This document shows, in pieces, positions 33,349-44,423 of a stretch of 64,000 bases of DNA (the first letter of the stretch is position 1; every line of letters begins with the position of its first letter). Source of the DNA: Setomelanomma holmii (lineage: Eukaryota; Ascomycota; Dothideomycetes; Pleosporales; Phaeosphaeriaceae). Position numbers and translations under genes: made by a program. The stretch covers positions 1 to 64,000 of the forward strand of contig ML978191.1 in NCBI GenBank assembly GCA_010015745.1, written 5' to 3'. Under the pieces are notes generated by a model. The model saw only the letters and a program-made list of their open reading frames with translations. It did not search any database and was not told where the DNA came from.

Positions 33349-34262
33349 CTACAAGATAAACCAGAAATCAAGGTGTGCATCACCTGTCTTGCCTTGATCA
33401 ATCCAGGCCTGTCTCTCCTCTGGTGTTAGTGCATCTCTGACACGGTTCTGACGTCTCTTGTAGAAGTACAGGCCCGTGATCAGCACTGCGCAAGCCATCG
33501 CTACTGCCGGACTCGTGGCAATTCCTTCAAGATATAGGCCATCCGGCGTTGTGTTCTTGAAGATCTGCCCGATCACCAGTCCAGCACAATTCCCTATGGT
33601 CATATCGATTTCAATCGCGGTCGCTCGTTTGTAGTAACCTGCGTGGCCGTTCAACATCCACACATAGTTCAGTCCGAGCATGACCTGTCCACCAATTAGC
33701 TAGAACATTTGGTATGCATGAGTAGACTTACGTAAATGCCAGGCACAATCAAGAAACACGCAAAGTAAAGGACTCCGCGTTGCTTCATGGAGATGCCGCA
33801 GAACATTGAATAGCCGATAGCGACAACCAGGGCGCCGGGCACCATGAAGACAGCTCTTTTCTGGACTCTGTCCGACCAGAAAGAGACAGCGATGTAGATG
33901 GCAACAGCTACAAAAAAGATAGGCACAGTGAGGAGCTGTGTGAGAACAGAATCGAACCCAAACGATCTGACCGGCGAGGGCATGAGGGTTGGAACACCGA
34001 AGGACAGGATGTCGCCGAAGAACTGAATAGATGCGATTAGCCAGAGCTTCTTGTCGAAAGTTTCGTTGAGCCTCATGTAGCGATCGTGTTTAATCGCCTA
34101 TAAGCGTCAAATCTCTTTGTCTTCGTCGTTTAGAAACTGGGCATTCTCGTAGCTGTCAGGCATGCCGAGCCACAACAAGAACGCGATCCCAATACGCAGA
34201 GCGCCTTCGACGATGAAGAGCCATCTCCTAACCTGTGTGACTGTGCTCTCGACCCGATCTGC
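33349..34262 (-). pseudogene. C-terminal half of an MFS anion transporter (Dal5/allantoate permease-like)
   Basis: The readable part starts VRRWLFIVEGALRIGIAFLL, the middle of the Dal5-type transporter fold, then two stops around LNDEDKEI (TGA, TAG), then MRLNETFDKKLWLIASIQFFGD. After a 47-bp intron (33731-33685) follow VMLGLNYVWMLNGHAGYYKR and the terminal helices. Only about half of the usual 12 membrane segments are present. The upstream sequence does not encode the first six, so the gene is truncated at the N-terminus and also has stops. Intact relatives move carboxylates, vitamins or allantoate across the plasma membrane. No function is expected for this remnant. Confidence 0.8.
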
Positions 34263-35207
34263 CAGTTCCGACTTCCACTTACGCTCGACTCTGCATGTCA
34301 TATGTTGGCGCAAAGGTTCTTCTCCATGGCCTCGTTGACCTCGCTCCTTGCTCCGATTCCTAGTACACAAAATGTAAGCTCGAAATTGTAAACCAATACA
34401 GCATTGGATCTTTGCAAGCACTTTCGATCTTGCATCAAGATTGGCGACTGCGATTCTCATCAGATGACGAAGTCCTGACTGAGCAGACAAGGTGCCCTGA
34501 CGTTGTCTCCAATTGGTCGATGGACATCTGATGTGAAAAGACACATGGAGACAATTATCATCCTTCGTGTGAAGAGGACGCATCGCGTGTCTGACCAATC
34601 AGTCAGTGCCAGACTTACCGGTATGGGTCCAAGAACAGCGCTAGTGATTCTGGCGGAGCAGCCTCGACGCAGCTCTTCTTCCATTGAAAATGTTCCAACG
34701 TTCTCGAACGCGGATAGTGCTGACGACAGCAACTGAAGGAGAGAACAAGTATTGGAACTCGGATGGATAAAATCTTTGACTGGTTGGTCATGTTCGAGAT
34801 TGCTCAATGCGATCTTGTCAGCCGCCACACAACATGGTAACCTCCCAACACCCTAATGTGGCTTTGCTAGGCGAACGCTGACCCGCGAATCCAGATTGTT
34901 GTCCAAATCCAAGCCCTTGCTATCGGTGGTATTGAGGCTGTCTGGAATATGTGCAGTTGTTAGGGACAAGGCATCTTTGGCTGAATGATCCAGCTGATAG
35001 CAAGACTGGCATATACCGGTGACTAATGTCATGGTAATGATCCTTGTCGTTGTTGACACACCTCAGCTATGGTCGTGAGTCTTGCAACGTCTCGTGTCGG
35101 CTAATCAGAAATTCATTCCAACTTTCACGTCCACGTTTACATCCTCCGTACCGAGATTAGTGGAGATCATCAAAAAACATAGCTCATGACGACGTTTGAC
35201 CGAACAA
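34263..35207. other. Gap between MFS fragment and SDR gene
   Basis: No gene supported. This is where the missing N-terminal half of the transporter would be expected, but no membrane-segment coding was found. Confidence 0.5.
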
Positions 35208-36436
35208 CTACGCCACCCTTAGGGAATAGCATCCGGCAAGCCCGAGTGCTCCTTGTGTATTCTGCGCAACGCAGTTAGTATTTGACCGGCCAGCACAATA
35301 TCGCGGCACCAACATCTTGAACAACGGATCCCAGACTGTAACTGCCCGTATCGAGTAGTGTCCATTTGCCAGTATCGGCTGTTCGATAAAGAAGTGCTTG
35401 TCAACTGAGCCTAAAGGTTGGTGTACGAAGTTAGTGTATGTCTCATATGCACCCCGTACATTGGTTTTTGCTTACACTCAAGAACCCGACCATATAGCGT
35501 TTCATCGTCGAGGAAATTTTCATAAGCGCTTACAATGGTCGAGACCGGTGTTAAGCTGAGACAAATCAGATTGCGCCTTCTCGTGAAGTGACATCGGTGA
35601 AAACCTCACCAGTCTGGGGACACGGCATCGATCATTTCTTGTGGGATGATGGACGTGTGGACAATGCCTGAACAACTTAGTTCTAGGTTCATTTCTAGTC
35701 GATTAGAGACATGAACTTACCTGGGCACACGGCATTGATGGCGATATTCTCCTTCTACGGACAATCAGCCTGGAATCGCGTTCTTACACGGACAAGACCG
35801 ACATGCTTCAGAACTCTCGCAGTCGCCCGAACGAAGTTCACGACAGCGGCCTTGGCACCATCGTACTCGGGGTACGACTCATGGGGAACGATGCCAGCGA
35901 CGCTCGCAGTGGCTACAATCTTTCCTCCTGGCACTTTGTTCTTGCGCATGAAATGTATTGCCAGCTGAGTTCCATACACCACGCCTTTGTAATCCACATC
36001 TGTACACAGCAGATCCGGCTTGGGCGGTATCCTGATAAAGGCAGCCTGACAACCACATGTGAAGGCATTGGCATTCTTAACTCGTCCGAGTTGCGATGGT
36101 CCAAGATGAATATGCTACTCTTATCGACGATTCCGGCATTGGCACATAAGGCGTCAATTCTTCCATATTTGTCCCAGACTTGTTGGAACACTTCTGCTTG
36201 GCTTCTCTTCGTTAGAAACTGTACGCTCCCCGAGTTGTGCCAACATACCTATCGTAGTCGGCGACATTGCACTTATGGTAACTCGCTGCGTCGCCCAACT
36301 CTTTCGCAAAGTCTTTGTTCTCATTGATGTCCGCGACAGCTACTTTCCACCCTGTTTCTACTAGCTTCCGAGCTATGCCCTTCCCCATTCCACTGTTGCC
36401 GCCTGTCAATATCGCAACCCGGGACTTAGTCGACAT
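35208..36436 (-). CDS. Short-chain dehydrogenase/reductase (15-PGDH-like SDR)
   Basis: Seven exons: 36436-36249, 36201-36082, 36031-35788, 35754-35721, 35667-35610, 35555-35476 and 35410-35208; the spliced length of 927 bp keeps frame (308 residues). The cofactor motif TGGNSGMGKGIA, the NNAG-equivalent CANAGI, the Ser-containing VATASVAGIV and the catalytic YxxxK (YDGAKAAV) are in order. Then follow INAVCPG and the tail ENFLDDETLYGR ... DKHFFIEQPILANG. It uses NAD(P) to oxidise or reduce an unknown small substrate. Intron 3 as drawn is only 33 bp; a 48-bp alternative with donor GTCGGT drops five codons. The intron density is unusually high for this window. Confidence 0.82.
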
Positions 36437-37064
36437 GGTGGTTCTCTCCAACGTTTGGAGTCGACAATGGTATCTTCTTTGATATTACAAAGAGCAGACC
36501 CAAGTCTCTCGCTCTACGGGACAGGCTTTCCGCAGACCAAGCCCATTCGCTGGAAACAAAGCGCAGTGCCTACTCGATTGATATTGGAGTACAGTCTCTC
36601 GGCTGTGACCCCGCGCCCATCAGTTTGTCCGGATAACCACACCCGGAGGAGCATCCCTTACCTAGCGACTCACCAGCCATACCCGCAATTGTCTTGGTGT
36701 AGTGACCAAATAGCGGGGCAGAATATGGGGTGTAGTGACCGGTTCCTGCGGGAGCTAAAGAATGCGGGGGTGCGGATCTGCATGCTACTGCATAGTCTTG
36801 CCAACCATGTTCATTACTTGGGATGTTGGGAGGAAGCAGCGCTCTGTATGAGCTGTTGATTCTCAAGGAAGGGCGCAGATGAAGAGACGCGACGTTTTGA
36901 AAGCTGAACGGGAGCGAGGTGGTATTGTTAATATAGGATCACAACATTTGAAATAGAGCCCAGTGTCCAGACGCGGTTCAGCAGGATGAGACAACTTACT
37001 CGGCAAATATCTATAATCGTGACCGCCAGAGATCCAATTCTATCTCCTTTGTATCATCGCCATC
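36437..37064. promoter_or_regulatory. Divergent intergenic region between SDR and ABM-like gene
   Basis: 628 bp between two start codons on opposite strands, so it holds both promoters. No element identified. A TATA-like TTAATATAGG is near 36930. Confidence 0.4.
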
Positions 37065-37824
37065 ATGGATGACTTCTACCTCTTCGCGAATTGCAACTTC
37101 GTACCCGACAAATACGGCGACTGGCAAGCAGCTTATGACAATCATGCAACTTACGTCCACGCCTCCGAACCTACCACAAAATCATACTGTTCGTCCCTTC
37201 CACCATGCTACCCTCAACGCAGACCCAGCCCAAGCTTATCTTCAAACAGACTTCGGCATTCCCATAGATTACGCCTATGACTTCTCCAAGACAACGAGCA
37301 TGTTCGCCTTCGAAGTCTACGGCACCCGTGAGGACCTCTACACAACTCACCTAACCTCCCACGCAATGCAAGCCTTCCTCACTCTCATCCCACTCGCCTC
37401 CACAACAGGCCTCGACCTCAACCACTACCGCCATATCTCCGGCTTCCTCGACTCCTCACACTCCCACACCACCGCCGAAATAATGCAAGACATCCGCGTA
37501 ATATGCATATCCCCCGCTTCCCAATCCCTCCTTTTGAACTCCCTCAAGACCCTTGTCGACAGCATCGAGCCCTCGACCGAGACATTGACGTACATGGCGT
37601 TTGCGAGTCTGGATGACGACGTGGGCGTGCGGATATACGGGCGATGGAAGACGCGCGAGGATATGGAGCGGTTTATTAGGAGAGCGGATGTGAATGCGTT
37701 TTGGATGGGGAATAAGGAGCATGTTAGGGCGATGGAGCAGAGGCTGTATGTGCCGAATGGGAAGGGGTGGTTGCATCGGGGGAGTGGGTATGCTGGTGAG
37801 AAGGGGAGCCAGGCTAAGATTTGA
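37065..37824 (+). CDS. ABM-like (dimeric alpha/beta barrel) protein
   Basis: Exons are 37065-37188 and 37250-37824, 232 residues. The 61-bp intron has the weak donor GTTCGT but restores KSYYFGIPIDYAYDF from two frames. Two similar halves are visible. The first contains FANCNFVPDKYGDWQAAY and SMFAFEVYGTREDLYTTHL; the second contains VICISPASQSLLLNSLKTLV and GVRIYGRWKTREDMERFI. Each looks like an antibiotic-biosynthesis-monooxygenase (ABM)-type fold. Such proteins may be oxygenases or bind small ligands; the substrate is unknown. The gene is divergent from the SDR, which could hint at joint regulation, but this is not shown. Confidence 0.65.
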
Positions 37825-38033
37825 AAGATGCTTGGAGGAAGTGTCTGAAACTTAATGTAAGGTATCTATTTTGCCTTCAGCGTAACGTGCTGAGTTATGT
37901 GAAATGGGGTTATCTCGAAAACATGCCAATGCTACGTGAAGACGCTCCGATGCAAATGATGCCACTCCATGTAATACTTCGTCTTCTTCTCATGAAGGAA
38001 TGCAAACTTCTCTTTGATTGCTCACCCGGGCAT

Positions 38034-41000
38034 TTAACCCCGGCCAGCCAGCATACGGTCGACGAACTGAACGAAGAAATTCCTCCATTCCTTCTCTTTC
38101 TTAGGGCCCTCTAGTGCGCCAGCCAGTGTGCGCAGGTACTGATCAACTCCGTCATCACCGACACCGTTATTGCTTAGGTCACTCTTCAATCGCTCCACGT
38201 AGGGCTCGCCGACCTTCTTCACAATCTCCGTCTGCAAATTGGCTGCCTCATAGAGCACTTGCTTAGCTTGTGCGTCCTTCGAGTTGAAACCGGGCGAAGC
38301 TGGGATAGACCAAGCTAGAGGGGAAAAGCGTTCAACGACATAATTGTCGAAGCCTGGAAGTGGTGCTTGAGTTGTCACAGGAGACGTGGGTGTCGGATTC
38401 GCACCAGGTCCAACCTTGTCGGGGCCACTCCAAACATTGGTCATGCGGATGAGTACGAATATGGCAAGCCGAGCAGTCGGGTAATCGTGTGTGTCGCGCG
38501 CAAACGTCTCTATCGAGGAGATGATCGGTTCAAAGGTGGACTGGTTCGCTATTCATAGTCAGTATTGTATCAAGAGAAGGCAAGTTGTGGGCTTACCATT
38601 GCTGACGAGCACAGATCCGAGTCCATGGTTCAGAACCACAACAATGAAGTTCAGATACTCTCGCCGAAGCTCAGCTAATTGGATCTCGTCATCTGTGCCC
38701 GCAGGTGTGACCGCCAGTGCAGTGAAAATACGTTGCAGAACAGGCGTCATGACTGTATCTAGAATGCCCGAGATCTCAGCTTTGAAAGTGTATATGACCT
38801 GTCCGAGGACCTTGAGGAAGGTGCTGATCTCATCCATACTAGAGCTGAGAGACAGCAGTCCTTCTATCCATGAAGGTAGTTGCTGCAGTAGCCGGGAGCC
38901 CAACACAGCAATCATGCGGGAGAATGCAAATCGTGCTGCGTGGCGGATAGAGCTTGAAGAATTGAGCGATTCGAGCGCGACAAGTATTGCTTCTGAAGCT
39001 TTGACGAACTCATCAGCCACTTCGCTTTGAGGCGCTGTCGTATTGCCAGCGGAAGGCTGCCAGTCCGAGTAGCCACGAGCTAGCGTGCCAAGAGCCATGA
39101 TGATATGGTGGATCTGAAGGATGGCACGGTCGTCTCCGTTGCGTGCTTGTGGCAGGGTGCGTTCCAGGTCGGTGAACAGGGGGCTCATGATGGTCTGAGC
39201 ATAGAGTCGCTTGTTCTCCGAAGAGACAGTGCTAGACGATGCTATGCAGCCAACCGCCTCGAAGAGGTATAGTTGTGAGTTGAAGAGCGCATCTGCAGAC
39301 TGGTCCTCCTCATCGGACGACATCTCGTCCTCTGAGGTGTCCGGTAGCTCGGCAGTGATCGTGAGGAGGTCGCCGACCGCCTGGATGATGTCGTACGAGA
39401 CATTGCCAAGCTGTGCTCGCAGATGTTTCACGAGTCTTTGGAACAGGTACCATGATCGTGAGCGGACCTTTACATGGTTGTTGTGGGTAAGTTGAACAAA
39501 GTTCTCGAGGACCTTTGGGATCAACTGAGGATTCTGTTCGAAGAATTGGTAGTATCGAACGCAAATCTCCATATATTGCAGTTGCACGGCGGGATGCGGG
39601 TAATTTGCAAGACCTATTATATTGTTAGCTCCGAGCGACAAGTGGCAAACGAGATGATATACATACCAGAGTCAATCATGCTATTCATCATACCCACAAG
39701 CTGCTGGGCAGCAACAGATGACGGTTCTCGCTTCGCGAATAGACCCGAGTTCCTCATCGCCAACTCTCCAAACAAGTACATTTCGTATAGCGCCAGCTCG
39801 AGATCACGCCAATTCAGGCTCTGATCGCCCTGTGATAGACGGCCAAATGTTCCATTCACCAAACGACTTAAAGTTTCGATATAGTATGGCTCATCAATCG
39901 CTGTGACGGTCTGCTGTAGGACATGCAGTCGCCGTCGCAAATCCTGAAACTCAGCTTCGTCAGTCTGCTCGCCCTCTTCGCCCCAATCTGCGGTCTCATC
40001 ATACTTCATCTTCGCGATGATTGCATCTAGGACTGGTGGCAGGACGGCGGCGTACTGAGGAGGTACCGAACCAGTCTTCTTCTGCAGTTTGCGGAGGAAC
40101 GTAAGTAGATCGGTAAGCGATGGGATGACAGTGGAGCAGACTTCGTCATATTGGTCTGCGAAGAAGCGTAGGAGGTATGGTGTGAAGATGCGGATGAGGT
40201 CGTCGGCGCGTTGGCAGGTCTGCTCATCGACTGCGTCATTTTCAAGTATCTTCACGACGTCGAAGACGATGTTGTTGACGAGTTTTGCCACTGTCTCTGC
40301 AAGGTCGTTGTCATAGTTCGGGCTGTTGAACTCCGCCAGCGCTGGGCTGTTGATGAGCTGACCCACAACCTCGGAAAGATTGAGAAACATAATGAGCTCG
40401 ATCTTGTCTGCTGAACTCATCTTCTTGCCGACGATCTCGGAGAACGTGTCGATAGCTGCGTCTCGGACCTTGCCAGCCGCGCTCTCTGGGTCGGAGATGC
40501 CTTGTTGGCCGGCCATTTCGAGGAATGTGGTGATCATGGCCTGGTTCACGATGAGGCTGATGTCGGTCCAGCTCACCCAGCGCCCAATGGTCCTCAAACA
40601 CATCTCCACCAGCCCTAGATCAGACTCCCTCCACTTTGCCAGAATCTCCTGCCAGGATAATGAGATCTTCTGCGCATCTCGCTGCCGGATCATGTCCTTA
40701 AGGTCTGTGTTACGCTTCTTCTCATCCTCGGACCGAGCTACTAACTGATCTGCAATCTCATCGTGGACCTGACCGAGCATGCGAAGGTATAGGAAGGTGG
40801 TCGTGGTATTGACGCTACCGATGGTTGCTTGGTCTGCAGCAAGTGCGCGGAAGTCGTCGAAAAAGCTCTGCCACGAAGAAGGATATAGCACTACGAAGAG
40901 ATAGGTCATAGTCTGCATCAGCTTGTTCTGGATGTGGGATGTGTCCGCAGTAGTACTGCCTGGCGCATAGGACTGTCGAACATGGTTCATGAGCGTGTCT

Positions 41001-41320
41001 TTGATGTATGCGAGGCTCTGCTCATCCAGTCGGTGCTCTTGGACAGCATTATTTACGAGGTCGAGGGACGTGTGTCGGATGATATCGGGCGGTCGCGGGT
41101 CGCGTGTGAAGAGGGACAGGCTGGCCTGCCATGCGGAGCCTTCTGAGCGCAGGCATTCGAGATATTCTACCGCCTGTCCGCGCAGCTGCTGGCTCGAGGT
41201 CGGGTCGAAGGCAATTTGGATAGCATTTTCAACCTATAGGGTGCATATGAAGTCAATAAACGTACGTCAAATGAGCCTCCTCGTGTTTTATCATAACACC
41301 ACACGCACCTGAGCCTCCAT
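38034..41320 (-). CDS. LOS1: Exportin-T, tRNA nuclear export receptor
   Basis: Exons are 41320-41309 (only MEAQ), 41233-39667, 39613-38597 and 38548-38034; introns of 75, 53 and 48 bp. The product is 1036 residues, matching the usual length of Xpo-t/LOS1. The N-terminal VENAIQIAFDPTSSQQLRGQ and QAVEYLECLRSEGSAWQASL are the importin-beta-type Ran-binding start. The Xpo1-like domain (TYLFVVLYPSSWQSFFDDF) follows, then a long chain of helical HEAT-like repeats and the C-terminal FFVQFVDRMLAG. It binds mature tRNA and Ran-GTP in the nucleus and carries tRNA to the cytoplasm. Tiny first exons of this kind are easily missed; the splice was chosen because it alone supplies a Met in frame. Confidence 0.9.
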
Positions 41321-42144
41321 TTCCGTGGAGTCACCGAAGAGTTTGCAGTTGAGCTACAAGCGAGGTTGAGGTCGTGAACCATGCGGTAGGGTCCCGAGAT
41401 AGTGTGCAAGGTAGAGAGGTCGTCCTGCTTATGCTACCGAGTCATTGGGAGGAGGGACTGCATCATGAGAGCGTTATGGGCGGTGAAAGAGCAACGCGGG
41501 GCACGAGGGGAACGCACGGTGATGTGCAGAAGCCGATGACGAAAGAGGTATGGTAATTCTCTAGAAGCGGGTCTGAAAGCTGTGACGCCTGTCGAAAAGG
41601 AAGCGTGCAGTATGTTCCGCGTCTTTGTTGGGTTGCAGTGCGAAAATGGAGCGTGCAGATGAAGTGGCAGCCGCCAAGCTACCGTAGCGGTGGTGGGCGT
41701 CCGCTCCGCTCGAGCCCAAAATTATCGTGTAACACGTGCTGGCTTCCTTATGCACACATGCACAGTGTTTAGCACCCAAGCTACTGTCCTGAGCTGTTCG
41801 AATGAGAGTTGTTCGCGCGCAGTTGATACTGGAAGAGCAATTATGTGTGTCTTTGAGCTTTTCAGGGTCCAAGCTGGCTTTGAGAGAATCACAAAATCAA
41901 CGTAAGCGGCAAATGAATTTTTGGTGTATTAATCCTCGAAGCTCCTGAGGCCTCCGCAGTCTAGACACATACAATTGCTGAACAGCCTCAGGCCCTTCAT
42001 TGGCTAGTAACACTATCGCTCGCTAGTGCTGCATTATAATCGTCTCAAACGGGTCCCACCGAGCTCACAGCTTAGGTTGGAGGCCCACGCCGCTTCTATT
42101 GTCATGAGCCTGAGCCCTTTCATACAAGTCTTCTAATCAACTTA
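41321..42144. other. Intergenic region, no gene seen
   Basis: Lies between the exportin start and the 3' end of S-formylglutathione hydrolase. Open frames here are short and have no recognisable domain. Confidence 0.5.
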
Positions 42145-43263
42145 CTATACGCCCAAATGCTTCGCAGCATACTCGACATGATCGTCGGCAAACGATGCCA
42201 TGAAGTAGTAGCTGTGGTCATAGTCGGGCTGCATGCGGAGGTTTATACCCTTGTCGTTGCCCGCTTGCTTGGCTGCCTCGATGAAGTTCTCCGGCAGTAG
42301 CTGACCTTGCTTGTAAAAGTTGTCTCCGGTGCCCTATTCATAGTCAGCATTTCGGACATTGGTGCAGTTGCTCATTGCTAGCCTACCACATCAATAAGAA
42401 TATCCAGTGGTCCCTTCCATTGCTTAACAAGCTCTGTGGCATCATGCTCTTTCCATTTCTGTTGCTGGTTATCGCCAAAGTATCCCTTGAATGCCTTTTG
42501 TCCCCAAGGGCAGTTGATCGGGTTCGCAATCGGCGCAAACGCGGAAACGGACTTGTACATGCCGGGGTTCTTGAGGAACTGCATTGAGGTATCAGTATCG
42601 GGTATAGTATACAACGCCGCTCTCGAAGAACGTACCAGTGTCAATGCGCCATGTCCGCCCATGCTGTGACCTGTGATGCTAACTTTGCTTGAGTCGAGCT
42701 CTTTGAACGACGAGAAAAGCGCTTCGGGAAGTTCTTTGGTTATGTATGAGTACATGTTATACCCTTTGGTCCATGGCTCCTTGGTCGCATCAACGTAGAA
42801 GCCAGCACCAGAGCCGAAGTCGTATGCCTCGTCTTCGCCCTCAATCTGCAGTCCTCCTGTCAATGACGTCAGTCTAGTCCCTCGTGCTCCGTCACAGGTG
42901 CGTACTTGGCGAGGTATCCGGATAAACCACCGCAATGCCATGCTTAGCAGCGCCGTGTTGAAAGAAGCCTTTTTCCGAGCAGTTGTTTCCGGTACATGTC
43001 AGGCCAGACAGGTAGAAGAGAACCGGAATCTTTGCGCCAGACTTTGCTGCTTGAGGGGGCATGAACAAGTTGAGTTCCATATCGGTATTGGTGCTCGAAG
43101 ACTTGTGCTTCAGCTTGAGAAGCTTGCCTCCAAACGAGGCAATCGTGCCGGTGGTTTCGAAAGACATGTTTGGGAAGTGCGTATAATACCGGAATCGTTT
43201 GGGTGTAGAAATCGATGCCAATGGACGTCGGAGGGAACTGATAAGTTTTGTTAGCTGTCTCAT
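42145..43263 (-). CDS. S-formylglutathione hydrolase (esterase D)
   Basis: Hydrolyses S-formylglutathione to formate and glutathione, the second step of formaldehyde detoxification. Exons are 43263-42906, 42856-42636, 42578-42387 and 42333-42145 (introns 49, 57 and 53 bp). The nucleophile elbow GHSMGGHGAL, the oxyanion region YLSGLTCTGNNCSEKGF and the catalytic His in DYDHSYYFMASF are present. Two starts are possible in one frame. The ATG at 43167 gives 287 residues, the usual cytosolic length. The ATG at 43263 adds 32 residues (MRQLTKLISSLRRPLASIS...), basic and without acidic residues, like a mitochondrial presequence. RPB6 lies 252 bp upstream on the same strand. Confidence 0.9.
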
Positions 43264-43515
43264 CGGTGACGTTGTTCTGCGGTTGGTGCGGGGACATAAA
43301 TGGGCAGCTCTTGCCTTGAGCTACCCCACCTTTCCCCTGGATGTAGGCTACATTTAGGAATCGGATCCGCACTCTCAGCGGAAAGAATTGGAGAAAGCGG
43401 AAATTCGGTTGGTATTCGGGGAATATGCAGCCACAACGCCCTTCGCCGAGAGTATCCCATTTTACCACCAGATAAACTCCATGCCATGCCATGCCATGCA
43501 GCCGCTCAAATCCGC

Positions 43516-44151
43516 CTATGTCAAAAGCTCTTCACATGTCCAATCCTCGTAAAATCCATCAGGTAGATATCGCCGCACAACCAGAGGAATCTTCTTTTCT
43601 TGAAGTTCTTTAGCAGCGATTTGGAGAGGATCTGTCATGCCTTCGACATCGATTAAGACGGGAGCGTTGCCGCTGAACACGTTAGCCAATTTAAGCTCGA
43701 CTGTCTGATCGGCACTTCTTACCTGATCTGTAGCGCTCTGGTACCTAACACGCGCGCCCGCTCGTACTTGGTCATGTACGGAGTCGTTGTGCGCTTCTCG
43801 TTTGGCACCTTCTTATCCTTTTCGCTCTCGACGGTATTTTTGACCTTGTCCTTCGCTGCAGCCGCGGCACTTGCATCGCCTGATACTACAACGTTGTCGT
43901 CATTTGGTTCCTGGGCGTCTGGGTCTTCTCCACCGCCAGCTTGATCTGCATCGTCCTCGTAGACATCTGGCTCTACCTCCTCGTCGAAGTCGATGGCAGC
44001 GTCACTACAGCAGTCAGTTTTAAAGTTCATAAACGAAGCATACAGCACTTCGGCACGCCGTAGCTGCGCTCAAAGAAAGCAATATGAATCAGAATACATA
44101 CTCATAACCTGTGCCATCGTAGTTGTCTTCGCCGCCTCCGTAGTCCGACAT
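43516..44151 (-). CDS. RPO26: RPB6/RPABC2, common subunit of RNA polymerases I, II and III
   Basis: Exons are 44151-44102, 44004-43723 and 43672-43516 (introns 97 and 50 bp), 162 residues. The acidic N-terminus (MSDYGGGEDNYDGTGY, then IDFDEEVEPDVYEDD) precedes the conserved RPB6 domain TTTPYMTKYERARVLGTRAL, APVLIDVEGMTDPLQIAAKE, KIPLVVRRYLPDG and the end WTCEELL. It sits near the clamp of all three nuclear RNA polymerases and stabilises the largest subunit. The length and motifs match the family fully. The start lies 272 bp from that of TFIIIA on the other strand. Confidence 0.92.
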
Positions 44152-44423
44152 GGTTTATTACTTCTTGGTCGCGTTGTGATGTATGACGTCCTTTGCACGT
44201 AGGTATTGTGCCTTGATATCGTGGTTGGTCGTAAATGAGGATGCAGCGTACGCCTGGTCAAACAAAGTCGCGACCAGAAAAAGCCAAAGCTTTCAACGGA
44301 CAGGGGGACCCAGCCTAGCGTGCCGAACTCTTGGCGGCAGAAAATACAGTGGACCCTGCGAAAGTGCGACATTGTGCACCCACGGGCCACGCCTTCGATT
44401 GAACCACGACCTCGAGTTTCGAA
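44152..44423. promoter_or_regulatory. Bidirectional promoter of RPB6 and TFIIIA
   Basis: The 272 bp between the two ATGs are the only upstream sequence of both genes. No clear TATA box. This suggests co-regulation of two transcription-machinery genes. Confidence 0.55.

Noticed and set aside
34460..34828. Possible N-terminal exon of the MFS gene
   Set aside because: It begins without ATG and encodes no membrane segments; only a vague likeness to transporter N-termini.
44320..44423. Upstream start of the TFIIIA frame
   Set aside because: The residues have no family character, and a spliced start at 44424 with a 49-bp intron joins correctly to the finger frame.
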